DNA of 64,000 nt from Symmachiella macrocystis (GTDB taxonomy: Bacteria; Planctomycetota; Planctomycetia; Planctomycetales; Planctomycetaceae), in assembly GCF_007860075.1 (NCBI RefSeq), contig NZ_SJPP01000001.1, positions 1,262,501 to 1,326,500 on the forward strand, in the 5' to 3' direction. The position numbers and the translations under genes were made by a program. This document shows, one piece after another, positions 52,473-61,234 of the stretch (position 1 is its first letter; each line of letters starts with the position of its first letter). The notes under the pieces are model-generated. The model had not been told where the DNA came from, did not search any database, and worked only from the letters and a program-made list of their open reading frames with translations.

Positions 52473-54428
52473 ATGCACTACACTTTGATGCGGTTAGCTG
52501 TGATTGGTGGACTATTGAGTGTGCTGGTAACAACGGTCGAGGCGGCCGATCCTCCCACAGCAAAATTAGCACTCAGCTTTAAGCCCAAACAGATCGATGT
52601 CGAATACGACATCCCCAAAGCCGACGAATTCGACAAATGCAAAGTCACCGTCGTCCGCAAGGGTAAGGCTTCGGGTTGGGTCGTATTGGGACCGGGAGGC
52701 GAAACCCTACGGCGGTTCATGGACACCGATGGCGACAACATCGTCGATCACTGGGGGTATTACTTCCGTGGTCTGGAAGTCTATCGCGACATCGACTCGA
52801 ACGCCGACAACAAAATCGACCAGTTCCGCTGGATGAACCGAGCCGGCTCGCGGTGGGGCATCGATAGCAACGCCGACGGGATTGTCGACTCGTGGAAAAT
52901 CATTTCGGCCGAAGAAGCCAGTCGCGAAGCGGTTCGCGCGTTGATCTCGGGCAACAGCAAGATTCTGCAGCCCTTGCTGTTCAACGAAACTGACGCCAAA
53001 GAATTGGGGATTCCCAAATCGGTCTCAAAAAAACTGCTGGCCGAAGTTGACGACGCGCCCAAGAAACTAGCCAAGAACCAATCCGCCGCCAAGGGGATCG
53101 GCAAACAATCGCGGTGGTTACAGTTCATCAACTCGATTCCCGCAACGGTTCCGGCTGAACAAATCGGCGCATCGCAGGATCTGTTCATCTATGAAAACGC
53201 GATGGCCACCGTGGAAACAGGATCCCAAACGGCGCTGATTCAAATCGGCGAGATGGTCCGAGTCGGGGACAGCTGGAAGTTGGCCGGCATTCCCCAGTTG
53301 ATGGGTAAGGACTCGGTCCAAGTCGGCGGCATTCTGATGAATCCCGCGACAGCCGATGTCGCCGATGCGGAAATGGAATCTGAAGACGATCCGGCCGCCC
53401 GCAAGTTGATCGAACAGTTGCAGGAGTTGGACAAAAACAGCCCCGCCCTGACCGCCAGCCGTTCCAAAATGTCCAAATACTATGAGGAACGGGCCGACCT
53501 GTTAACCAAATTGCGTAAAACGTCGAAATCGGACGAACTCCGCGAACAGTGGACGCGGCAATTGACCGACGGCCTTGCCGCCGGCGCCCAAACGGGTGTC
53601 TATCCCGATGCTCAAGCACGTTTGAAAGCATTAGAAGCCGAGCTAGAGAAATCGAACAACGAAGCCCCGATGTTGGCCTACGTGGTTTATCGCCGGATGT
53701 TGGCCGGTTACAACGTCGAAATTCGCGACGCCGACAACGACGAGCGAAGCAAAATCCAAAAGAAATGGCTGACGGAATTGGAAGGTTATGTGGACAAACA
53801 TGCGTTGTCCGACGATGCACCGGAAGCAATTCTGCAAATCGCCATTGCTGAAGAATTCAACGGCAACGTAAAAAAAGCGGCAACCTGGTATGCCAAGCTC
53901 ATCAAGGATTATCCCGAATCCCCCTCGTTGCCCCGCGCTAAGGGGGCCGTCAAGCGGATCGAGATTGAAGGGAAACCTTTTGACTTGAGTGGGACCAGCC
54001 TTCAAGGCAAAACGATTAAGACAGCGGACTATCGCGGCAAGGTGTTAGCCGTGATCTATTGGGCCACATGGTGCAAACCCTGCACGGAGGACCTCCCGCA
54101 AATCCGCGAACTGTACGAGAAACATCACGGTAACGGATTTGAGATCGTTGGCGTAAACGTCGACGCCGATGCGACCGAGATCCCCGCTTACTTGAAACAG
54201 CACAAAGTGACCTGGCCACAGATCCATGAACCGGGAGGGCTGGTCGACAGCCCCCCTGCGCGCGACTTCGGCATCATCACAGCCCCGACAGTGTTTTTGG
54301 TCGACCGCGACGGTAAGGTCGTGAAGCGGAACGCCAGCGTTGATGATTTGAAAACGTTGTTGCCCGATTTAATCGCGGGGAAAACACCGCAGGTCGGCGC
54401 CGACGAGAAAACGTCAAAAACCAAGTAG
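52473..54428 (+). CDS. TlpA-like thioredoxin-fold protein with calcium-loop repeats
   Basis: From the ATG at 52473 (GGAG about 8 bases upstream) the protein has 651 residues. A signal peptide (MRLAVIGGLLSVLVTTVEAA) is followed by three aspartate-rich loops of the D-x-D-G-D-x-x-x-D type at about 84-93, 106-116 and 129-139, each ahead of an aromatic residue. These resemble calcium-binding repeats of thrombospondin-3 and dockerin type. The middle (about 150-500) is helical. The C-terminal thioredoxin domain (about 515-640) has Cys534-x2-Cys537 (WATWCKPC), typical of TlpA-type reductases. It probably reduces or isomerises disulfides outside the cytoplasm. The frame from 52386 would precede the signal peptide and is rejected. 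Confidence 0.88.
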   Translation: MHYTLMRLAVIGGLLSVLVTTVEAADPPTAKLALSFKPKQIDVEYDIPKADEFDKCKVTVVRKGKASGWVVLGPGGETLRRFMDTDGDNIVDHWGYYFRGLEVYRDIDSNADNKIDQFRWMNRAGSRWGIDSNADGIVDSWKIISAEEASREAVRALISGNSKILQPLLFNETDAKELGIPKSVSKKLLAEVDDAPKKLAKNQSAAKGIGKQSRWLQFINSIPATVPAEQIGASQDLFIYENAMATVETGSQTALIQIGEMVRVGDSWKLAGIPQLMGKDSVQVGGILMNPATADVADAEMESEDDPAARKLIEQLQELDKNSPALTASRSKMSKYYEERADLLTKLRKTSKSDELREQWTRQLTDGLAAGAQTGVYPDAQARLKALEAELEKSNNEAPMLAYVVYRRMLAGYNVEIRDADNDERSKIQKKWLTELEGYVDKHALSDDAPEAILQIAIAEEFNGNVKKAATWYAKLIKDYPESPSLPRAKGAVKRIEIEGKPFDLSGTSLQGKTIKTADYRGKVLAVIYWATWCKPCTEDLPQIRELYEKHHGNGFEIVGVNVDADATEIPAYLKQHKVTWPQIHEPGGLVDSPPARDFGIITAPTVFLVDRDGKVVKRNASVDDLKTLLPDLIAGKTPQVGADEKTSKTK

Positions 54429-54492
54429 CGACGAACCGCCCGGAATGCCGGGCAGGACTCGTGCTTTGTCACGATCCAATATTTGCTGGGGT

Positions 54493-54572
54493 TGGTGTGC
54501 CACTGGCTTTGCCAGTGTAGATTCAAACTTTACCGAAAATGTCTTCAAAGCACTGGCGGAGCCAGTGGCACC
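54493..54572. repeat. Inverted pair of CACTGGC-family repeats
   Basis: Two copies face each other: GGTGTGCCACTGGCTTTGCC (54493-54512, continuing AGTG) and CACTGGCGGAGCCAGTGGCA (54551-54570, continuing CC). Each is a short hairpin built on CACTGGC/GCCAGTG. They lie between the TlpA-like gene and the citrate-synthase-like gene. Confidence 0.7.
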
Positions 54573-54612
54573 CTGATTCTAGGGTGTGACATTGCACTAG
54601 GGGACGCAGTTC

Positions 54613-55899
54613 ATGGCGCGGTCGTTTCCGTATCCGTATCTCGGCACCCAAATCGACGGCGTGCACATGTCTGCCGAGCAATTGCTCGTGCATTCCCACA
54701 ACCTGAACGACCTGCTGGGCAAATACACCTACACCGATGCGCTGTTTCACATTCTGCACGGACAATTGCCCTCAGAAAAAGAACGGCAAATGTTCGACCT
54801 GGTCTTGGTCGCCTTTCATGGCGGATTCGGACTGCTTCCGCCCACCACGCTAGTCCCGCGTCTGGTCGCCGGAACAGGTGTTTCCACGGCGCAAGCGCTG
54901 GCCGCGGGCTATTTGGCCAGCGGGCCGTATCACGTGGGAGCTGTCGAACATGCGATGACGTTATATCGCGACATCCTGACCGCTTACCGTGAGCAACAGG
55001 GTGAGACTCCCGCCAAAGCGGGAGCGTTGGTCGAATTTGCGCGTACGCATGTTCTAGGCATGATCGAGCGGGGTGAAACGGTTCCCGGCTACGGACATCC
55101 GCTGTTGCGCAAAGATCCTCGGCCGACACACGTGCGGCGGGTGTTGTGTGAACTGGAAGCCGAAGGCCCCTACCTCGATGTCTACGACGGTGTCGTCGGC
55201 TGCATGTCGGAACAAAAAGGGGTTCCCCCTAACGTCGACGGCATCACCGGCGCGATTTTGCTCTCGCTTGGTTTCCAGCCGCAGCACGGCACGGGACTGT
55301 TCTTATTAGCGAGGACGGCAGCCATGTTGGCGCATGTGGTCGAGGAACAGACCGACATGCCCTATCAAACGCAAAAACGATTCATGGTGTTGCCGGTGGC
55401 GATGCCGAAGTTGTTTAACGCCAATTTCAAACAACTGGCCAAACGGTTTAATAAGCTGCGGGACAACTCGTCGTTTCAAAAAATCCAGGGTCTCTTCAGC
55501 AGCGGCAAAAAGAAACCGTTCCGCGATAAAGAACAACAAGACCAAGCGATCATCGACGACGCCCGCCAAGCCCGCAACGCACAACCGCTGGAATCGTTGT
55601 CCACCGCCATACCTGCAGCCCAGTCGAATGACGATGAATTCGCCGCATCGAGCAAACTCGTCGAAGTACACCACGCTCTCGATGCCGACAACGGCGAGGG
55701 TGGCGAGGTCGGAGTGGAATACTTCCCGGAATTACTGTCTGCTGCGTCAATGTGCTTGGCAACCTCGCTGGAACAAATCACACCCGGCGAACAGGCAGCC
55801 AACGTCCCCGACAATCAACGCCGCGCCGCCGAATTGTTGGATCAAGCGCTGAAGCTGGTGCACGAAGCAGCGGCGCTGGACGTGCAAACGAATGTTTGA
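54613..55899 (+). CDS. Citrate-synthase-fold enzyme with C-terminal extension
   Basis: The 428-residue protein is a citrate synthase relative. It keeps the catalytic pattern: His107 (GPYHVGAVEHA), His162 (PGYGHPLL, position of His320 in the pig enzyme), RKDPRP, and Asp209 (PPNVDGITGAIL, position of Asp375). The catalytic core is only about 265 residues, the size of citryl-CoA lyase or of trimmed synthases, not the usual 370-430. The last 160 residues (about 268-428) contain lysine-rich and acidic helices with no known domain. It may cleave or form citryl-CoA or a related thioester. No other TCA gene is nearby. The ATG start is 184 bases after the TlpA-like gene. Confidence 0.78.
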   Translation: MARSFPYPYLGTQIDGVHMSAEQLLVHSHNLNDLLGKYTYTDALFHILHGQLPSEKERQMFDLVLVAFHGGFGLLPPTTLVPRLVAGTGVSTAQALAAGYLASGPYHVGAVEHAMTLYRDILTAYREQQGETPAKAGALVEFARTHVLGMIERGETVPGYGHPLLRKDPRPTHVRRVLCELEAEGPYLDVYDGVVGCMSEQKGVPPNVDGITGAILLSLGFQPQHGTGLFLLARTAAMLAHVVEEQTDMPYQTQKRFMVLPVAMPKLFNANFKQLAKRFNKLRDNSSFQKIQGLFSSGKKKPFRDKEQQDQAIIDDARQARNAQPLESLSTAIPAAQSNDDEFAASSKLVEVHHALDADNGEGGEVGVEYFPELLSAASMCLATSLEQITPGEQAANVPDNQRRAAELLDQALKLVHEAAALDVQTNV

Positions 55900-55924
55900 T
55901 GTCATTCGCCCGTAGGGTCCGCTT

Positions 55925-56410
55925 CTAGGAGTCGTCTAGTCCTAGCTCTTTGAGAAAATCCGGATCGATCCAGGAGCTTGTGACTTGGCCTGGATTCAGT
56001 TTGACGTCGTCAATATTAAATCGCAGTAGCAAAGATAAAAATTCATTGAAGTCGTTAGCTATCTTTGTCACCTCCGCCGTTTCGTGATCCCAAAACAGCA
56101 CTGCTCCATCCTTACCCATATCGATGACCACATCGTTCCCCCCTTCTGCCCAAGCGAATGGAAACGCAAGAGGTGGAATTTCGTCAATAATTCCTTTTAA
56201 TTCAATAAGGATTTTTTGAGCTGGAATGAATCCATTAACGCCAGAATCATTTGTATTGCCAATTGAAAAGACATTAGGTTCGGGAATGGCACCGTCGTAC
56301 TCATTAAGAAATATTTTATATTCACTTGGCAATTCCACTCCAAGAAACGCCTCTAATGCCGCAACATCGGTCTCAGATGCAGAACCACTCTTATTTATCC
56401 TTACGCTCAT
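55925..56410 (-). CDS. SUKH-1 (SMI1/KNR4) family protein
   Basis: The 161-residue protein has the SMI1/KNR4 opening VAALEAFLGVELPSEYKIFLNEYDGAIPEPNVFSIG and a later PLAFPFAWAEGGNDVVIDMGKDG...FWDHETAEV, both typical of SUKH-1. Many family members are immunity proteins against secreted nuclease toxins, but others act in unrelated processes. The gene is visibly more AT-rich than its neighbours, hinting at acquisition. No toxin or Rhs-like gene is adjacent, so the partner, if any, is outside the window. The ATG at 56410 has GGAG about 10 bases before it; an in-frame TTG precedes it by one codon. Confidence 0.88.
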   Translation of the reverse strand: MSVRINKSGSASETDVAALEAFLGVELPSEYKIFLNEYDGAIPEPNVFSIGNTNDSGVNGFIPAQKILIELKGIIDEIPPLAFPFAWAEGGNDVVIDMGKDGAVLFWDHETAEVTKIANDFNEFLSLLLRFNIDDVKLNPGQVTSSWIDPDFLKELGLDDS

Positions 56411-56621
56411 CAATCAAATTCTCCGTTTGGAGGCCTGCCATACTGCCCCTGTCGTGTTGTCGTTCTTCGCGACCTAATGCTGGATATTGTCGAGGCGGAC
56501 TATGTGGCAATTCGTAGGGTCCGCTGTGCGGACCTGAATCCGACGGCATCGCCTGAAAAAAACTGTCAAAGTCGCGAATCACCCAACATCAACGCTACAC
56601 GAACGTTCCGCGTATCGGCCC

Positions 56622-58478
56622 TTACTCCACATCCACATCCGCCGTAACGTCATGCTCCCGGCAGTACGCGCTGATCGCGCCGACGAATTCCTCGCCGTAG
56701 TCCTTGCACTTCTTTTCGCCGACGCCGCGGACGTCTAGAAAACCTTCCAGCGTTGTCGGGCGGCGGAGGGCCATGTCGCGCAGGGCGGCGTCGCCGAAGA
56801 CGACGTAGGCGGGGACCTCTTTTTCTTCAGCGATCGCCTTGCGAATGGTTCGCAGGACCTCGAACAGTCCGCGATCAACGCCCTCCCAAGACTCCTCGGC
56901 GACTTTGGACTTGGATTCGGACCTGGATTTTTTGGCCGTCTTGAGCGGCTTGCTTAATCGGGGGGTCACTTCGCCCCGCAACACTTGCCGGCCGTTTTCG
57001 CTCACCTGTAATTGATTGAATTCGCCGTACCGCGATAAATACCCCTGCGAAACCAATTGCTCGATCCAGTCGCGAATCGTCCGCTGCGATTCCTCGGCGA
57101 GTAAACCATAGGTGCTCAATTGATCGTGCCCATTGTCGAGCAAGCGACGCTCCTGTGAACCTTTTAATACGCCCGCGGTATATTCGCCGCCGAAACGTTG
57201 TTCGAGGCGAATCACACAAGAGAGGATTTTTTGACCGATGACCAGCGCGTCGTCGACCAGCTCAATGTCGCCCATACAGACGTCGCAAGCACTGCAGGAA
57301 TCTGCAGCTAACTTTTGTCCGAAATGCTCGACGATCGCGCGGTGTCGACACGTGACACCTGTGCAAAAATCGAGCATCATTCCCAGCGAATCAATCGACA
57401 CGTCCCGCGCTTTGAGGTCTCCCGATTGATTGAGCAACCGCGACCACGTGTTGAAATCGCCGGTGGAATAAAACAGACAACACTCCGCTTCTAAGCCGTC
57501 CCGCCCGGCGCGGCCGCTTTCCTGTTGGTACGCTTCGAGCGATTTGGGGAGTTGCGAATGAATCACATAGCGGACATTCGACTTGTCGATCCCCATGCCA
57601 AAAGCGACCGTCGCCACGATGATATCGCAGCGTTCGTTGATGAACGCATCCTGATTGTCTTTTCGCTGCGTATCGGGCATCCCCGCATGATAGGGCAAGG
57701 CGCGGTAACCCAACTCGTTGAGTTCCGCCGTCGTTTCATCCACCTTGCGGCGGCTGATGCAATACACAATCCCCGACTCGCCGGGATGCCGGTCGATGAC
57801 TTCCTGAATCTGTTTGATCCCGCCTGATCGCCGTTCGATTTTGTAAATGAGATTCGGGCGGTCAAACGAACCAATGTGGACTTCCGGCTCATGCAAATCG
57901 AGTTGTTTGGCAATATCCTCGCGGACGATTTCGGTCGCCGTCGCGGTATAGGTATGGATGCCGATATTGGGAAAGGCCCGTTTGAGCGTCCGTAATTGAC
58001 GGTAGTCAGGCCGAAAGTCGTGTCCCCATTCACTCACACAATGCGCTTCGTCGATGGCGACGAACGAGACGTTGGACTCCTGCAGGAATTCGATCGTGTT
58101 TTCCATCAACAACCGTTCCGGCGCCGCATACAACAACTTCAACTGCCCACTGCGGATTTCTTCAGAGACCTGTATTCGCTCCTGGTAGGAGAGCGAGCTG
58201 TTCACACAGGCGGCCGGCACGCCGTTGGAACGCAGCGCGTCGACTTGGTCTTTCATCAGCGAGATGAGCGGCGAAACCACGACCGCCATGCCCGGCATGC
58301 ACATGGCGGGGATTTGAAAACAGAGCGATTTTCCGCCGCCGGTCGGCAACACAACCACCGAATCCCGCCCAGCAAGCACGCAGTCGATTGCCTCGCGCTG
58401 TAGCGGGCGAAAGTCGTCGTAGCCCCAGTATTGCTTGAGGATATCCTCAGGAGCGGCAGTGTTGGCATCCATGTGCAT
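56622..58478 (-). CDS. recQ: ATP-dependent DNA helicase RecQ
   Basis: From the ATG at 58478 the protein has 618 residues with all RecQ parts: Walker A LPTGGGKSLCFQIPA, the DEAH box (AIDEAHCVSEWGHDFRPDYR), the second helicase domain (IIVATVAFGMGIDKSNVRYVIH, QESGRAGRDG), the zinc-binding four-Cys motif (CTGVTCRHR...CSACDVC), an RQC winged helix, and a C-terminal HRDC domain (about 535-612). It unwinds DNA from 3' to 5' in recombination and fork repair. Another ATG at 58472 and an upstream frame to 58595 are alternative starts; none has a strong SD. A Lys/Ser-rich linker (KTAKKSRSESKSK) joins RQC to HRDC. Confidence 0.96.
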   Translation of the reverse strand: MHMDANTAAPEDILKQYWGYDDFRPLQREAIDCVLAGRDSVVVLPTGGGKSLCFQIPAMCMPGMAVVVSPLISLMKDQVDALRSNGVPAACVNSSLSYQERIQVSEEIRSGQLKLLYAAPERLLMENTIEFLQESNVSFVAIDEAHCVSEWGHDFRPDYRQLRTLKRAFPNIGIHTYTATATEIVREDIAKQLDLHEPEVHIGSFDRPNLIYKIERRSGGIKQIQEVIDRHPGESGIVYCISRRKVDETTAELNELGYRALPYHAGMPDTQRKDNQDAFINERCDIIVATVAFGMGIDKSNVRYVIHSQLPKSLEAYQQESGRAGRDGLEAECCLFYSTGDFNTWSRLLNQSGDLKARDVSIDSLGMMLDFCTGVTCRHRAIVEHFGQKLAADSCSACDVCMGDIELVDDALVIGQKILSCVIRLEQRFGGEYTAGVLKGSQERRLLDNGHDQLSTYGLLAEESQRTIRDWIEQLVSQGYLSRYGEFNQLQVSENGRQVLRGEVTPRLSKPLKTAKKSRSESKSKVAEESWEGVDRGLFEVLRTIRKAIAEEKEVPAYVVFGDAALRDMALRRPTTLEGFLDVRGVGEKKCKDYGEEFVGAISAYCREHDVTADVDVE

Positions 58479-58704
58479 CGGCGAGAAATGTTCGACTGAA
58501 GATTCTAGGGCAGAGCAAATCCGAATTTGAGCGAGGGACGTCACGTTTGCGTTGCCAAGCTGAGAATCGCCAGCGTCGCTGATTCTCGCGAGCATCCACT
58601 GATTCGCGGGTCCGGACAGTTACACTAAGCAACGCCGATGCAAATGTCCACCAAGGCGCGATCGACAAGTCCCGAGCGCATTCCCAACGTCAATAGGCAC
58701 TGGT

Positions 58705-59082
58705 TCAATAAGCACTGGGCCGCGCGCCGATGTCTACGATGCTGCAGGCTTGGATGACGTCTAACCCCAATTCCTCCGCACGGGCTAATAACTCCGGACT
58801 TTCACTGCCGGGATTCAGCCAAACTTCCTCAGCCCCGACGTCCTGGATTTCCTGCAACAGCGAAATTCCAATTGCCGGCGGCAGATAGACGCTGATGCGA
58901 TTCAACATCTCAACAGGCACCTCATCCAGCGCGGAATACGCTTTGAGCCCTTCGATCTCCGTCACGCTGGGATTGATCGGATAAACGTCATACTCTAGCT
59001 CCCGATACGCCCGGACCGCTTTGTTGCCATATTTATTGCGATCGGTACTGGCACCGAGCACGGCGACTGTCAGTTTGGACAT
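58705..59082 (-). CDS. CoA-binding domain protein (YccU-like)
   Basis: From the ATG at 59082 (AAGGGGA 8 bases upstream) the protein is 125 residues: a Rossmann-like CoA-binding domain with TVAVLGASTDRNKYGNKAVR, the YDVYPINPSVTEIEGLKAYSAL loop, and VWLNPGSESPELLARAEELG near the end. Single-domain members bind CoA, but a catalytic role is not established. The frame continues to 59262, but the first 60 codons show no conservation. It lies 410 bases downstream of mcsB, the same strand, and probably has its own promoter. Confidence 0.93.
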   Translation of the reverse strand: MSKLTVAVLGASTDRNKYGNKAVRAYRELEYDVYPINPSVTEIEGLKAYSALDEVPVEMLNRISVYLPPAIGISLLQEIQDVGAEEVWLNPGSESPELLARAEELGLDVIQACSIVDIGARPSAY

Positions 59083-59491
59083 ACGAAATCCCCTTTGCGA
59101 AAATTGGCGAATACGGTCGGTCACTCTGTTGGGTAGTAAAACCTGTTCGAGCGTAAGCGATCGCGAGTCTGACTGACAGCATCTCAGCATTTTTTTCGCG
59201 TTTTTCGCTTCTTTGGTGGTGAATCTTTTAGAGGTATTGTTCGTAAAAAATACCTCACGCAAAGCCGCTAAGCTAGCAAAGAAGTTTCGGGCGTCAGCGT
59301 AAGTCGTGATTAAAACCCGACTGCGGGGAGAAGGGATTCAAACAACTTCTTGAGTACCTTGAACGAAATATAGTTCAACGCGTACGTTCCCGTTGGCCCC
59401 GGCACACCCCTTAGCGAGCTTGACGGCTTTGCGTGAGGTTTCTTTTTGCCTCCCCACGGTCAACCCGTTTCGAAACGTGCCGCTGCTTGTA
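59083..59491. other. Intergenic, about 400 bases, with inverted repeat pair
   Basis: A motif ACCTCACGCAAAGCCG(...)AAGCT appears at 59252-59280 and again in inverse orientation at 59412-59440, about 130 bases apart. The first 16 bases match exactly. The region also has a T-rich stretch near 59190-59226. A 70-codon minus-strand frame at 59338-59550 overlaps the 3' end of mcsB and is doubtful. Confidence 0.55.
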
Positions 59492-60556
59492 CTACGGGAC
59501 GTCGTTGCTTGACGCCAAGCGTTCACGCAGATAGCAGGCGCGGGCCACATTGCGTTCGCCCGACTCGAGTGCGGAGTTGCGGAGTTTTTGCAGATGCGCT
59601 GGCTGAGTGTGGATGAACAACTCGTTCACTGTCGGGATTTCCAGATCGTCGATCAGGCCCAAATTGATGCCCATCCGGACGCTGGAAAGCAGATGCATCG
59701 TTTCTTCGGAACTGATCGTCTGGGCGGTCCGTAAGATTCCGTAGGCCCGCGAGACTTGATCGTGCAGATCGCGGCGTTTTTCCTTCACCAAAGCTTCGCG
59801 ATACTTCCGCTCGTAGCCGATGATTTGCGGGATCACGTCTTTGACTTCACCAATGATCTCCAATTCACTTTTTCCCAGCGTGACTTGATTGGATATCTGG
59901 TAAAAGTCTCCCATCGCCTGGCTGCCTTCGCCATACAGGCCGCGGACGGCGAGATGGATTTTTTGCAGGGCTTGGTACACCTTTTGGATTTCTTTGGTCA
60001 TGACCAATGCCGGCAAATGCAGCATGACGCTCACGCGAATTCCGGTACCCACATTCGTGGGACAAGCGGTGAGATAGCCGAGCTGTTCGCTAAAGGCATA
60101 AGTCACTTTGTCTTCGAGCGAATCATCGATGCGGTCGATTTCTTCCCAGCAGTCCTCCAGGGCCAAGCCGCTACGTAGAACTTGAATCCGCAGATGATCT
60201 TCTTCGTTGACCATCAGGCTCACATTTTCGCCGCTGCTGATTCCCACGCCGCGCGCGCCGCTGCTTTCGCACAGTTCGCGGCTGATCAATTGTCGCTCGA
60301 CGAGAAAGCGGCGATCCAACTCCTCCATTTTTTGCACGTCGAGGTACGTCAATGGTTGCGGCAGGCGGAGATCGCTGACGTGTTGATGCAGCAGGCCTTC
60401 GATTTCGGCGCGGGTGGCTTCGTCGGAGCGACTCAGAAACGGGAACTGTGCCAAATTGCGCGCCAACCGAATCCGACTGGAGATGACGATATCGGCTTCA
60501 GGCCCGGTGCCTCGCAACCACTCGCCGCTGGTGTGTGTGAGGTCATCCAGTTCCAC
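59492..60556 (-). CDS. mcsB: Protein-arginine kinase McsB
   Basis: The 354-residue protein is a phosphagen-kinase-like arginine kinase: ISSRIRLARNLAQFPF (about 25-40), YLTACPTNVGTGIRVSVMLHLPAL with the active-site Cys, and RMGINLGLI near the C-terminus. It phosphorylates arginine in proteins, marking them for ClpC-ClpP in Bacillus. The start chosen is GTG at 60556, with GGGAG 9 bases before it; a frame to 60670 is open but has no conserved residues. mcsA lies about 150 bases upstream on the same strand. ClpC and CtsR, the usual partners, are not in the window; clpX is 18 kb away. Confidence 0.95.
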   Translation of the reverse strand: MELDDLTHTSGEWLRGTGPEADIVISSRIRLARNLAQFPFLSRSDEATRAEIEGLLHQHVSDLRLPQPLTYLDVQKMEELDRRFLVERQLISRELCESSGARGVGISSGENVSLMVNEEDHLRIQVLRSGLALEDCWEEIDRIDDSLEDKVTYAFSEQLGYLTACPTNVGTGIRVSVMLHLPALVMTKEIQKVYQALQKIHLAVRGLYGEGSQAMGDFYQISNQVTLGKSELEIIGEVKDVIPQIIGYERKYREALVKEKRRDLHDQVSRAYGILRTAQTISSEETMHLLSSVRMGINLGLIDDLEIPTVNELFIHTQPAHLQKLRNSALESGERNVARACYLRERLASSNDVP

Positions 60557-60709
60557 AATCAAATTCTCCCAGGGCGGCCCGCACGATCGCGACCGATTCC
60601 ACCGACTACGTTCCGCCCTCGGCCAACTGCCGACAACGATACGCGTGATTAGCATTTCAAATTGACACACCGCCTAGCCTTACGAACCAGACCGGGCATC
60701 CTCATTCCC

Positions 60710-61234
60710 TCAGTCTGCGTCACCCGTGCCTTGCGATAGCGCTGTTTCCATCGCCTGGATTTCATCCCGCAACCGCGCTGCCTCTTCGTACGATTCCTCA
60801 GCCACCGCTTTGCGCAGTTCGCTCCGCAGTTTGATCAATTGGTATTGGCGTTGGCTGTCGGAGGGAGCACGCTTGGGAACTTTTCCGCAATGTTGCCGCT
60901 CGTCGTGGATATTCTCCAAAAGTGCCTCTAATTCGTCACCGAAGACGACATAGTCATGAGGACACCCAAATCGCCCCTGGCTGCGAAACTCTCGAAAACT
61001 GATGCCGCAATTGGGGCAGACGTTTTTATCCAGTTCTGCCAGTTCTTTGTCACCCGCATCCAATTGCAACTTGACCATCATCCCCTCCTCCGGTTCCGAG
61101 GCAGGCGATGGCTCGTCCTGGTTGAGGTATTGTTGCGCGCAATCCTCGCATAGATGGATTTCATGCGGCACTTGCTTCACGAGCTCCGTGATATGCAAGG
61201 TTGCCGGCTTCGGGCATTTGCTGCATTTCTTCAT
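60710..61234 (-). CDS. mcsA: McsA, zinc-binding activator of McsB
   Basis: The 174-residue protein has the McsA zinc sites: Cys4-x2-Cys7, Cys29-x2-Cys32, Cys73-x2-Cys76, and GRFGCPHDY with Cys91. In Bacillus the last site is a second CxxC pair; here its second Cys is replaced by Asp94, while a later Cys116 could supply a ligand. A UVR-type helical hairpin (about 133-168: LIKLRSELRKAVAEESYEEAARLRDEI) closes the protein. The start is ATG at 61234 (MKKCSKC). It precedes mcsB with a gap of about 150 bases, so co-transcription is likely. Confidence 0.94.
   Translation of the reverse strand: MKKCSKCPKPATLHITELVKQVPHEIHLCEDCAQQYLNQDEPSPASEPEEGMMVKLQLDAGDKELAELDKNVCPNCGISFREFRSQGRFGCPHDYVVFGDELEALLENIHDERQHCGKVPKRAPSDSQRQYQLIKLRSELRKAVAEESYEEAARLRDEIQAMETALSQGTGDAD

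Noticed and set aside
37062-58478. Defence island made of VWA, DNA methyltransferase, SUKH and RecQ genes
   Set aside because: The genes are separated by many housekeeping genes over 20 kb, and no nuclease, toxin or effector is linked to any of them.
59338-59550. 70-codon minus-strand frame at the mcsB 3' end
   Set aside because: It overlaps mcsB and includes the inverted repeat, so its apparent coding character may come from the repeat.
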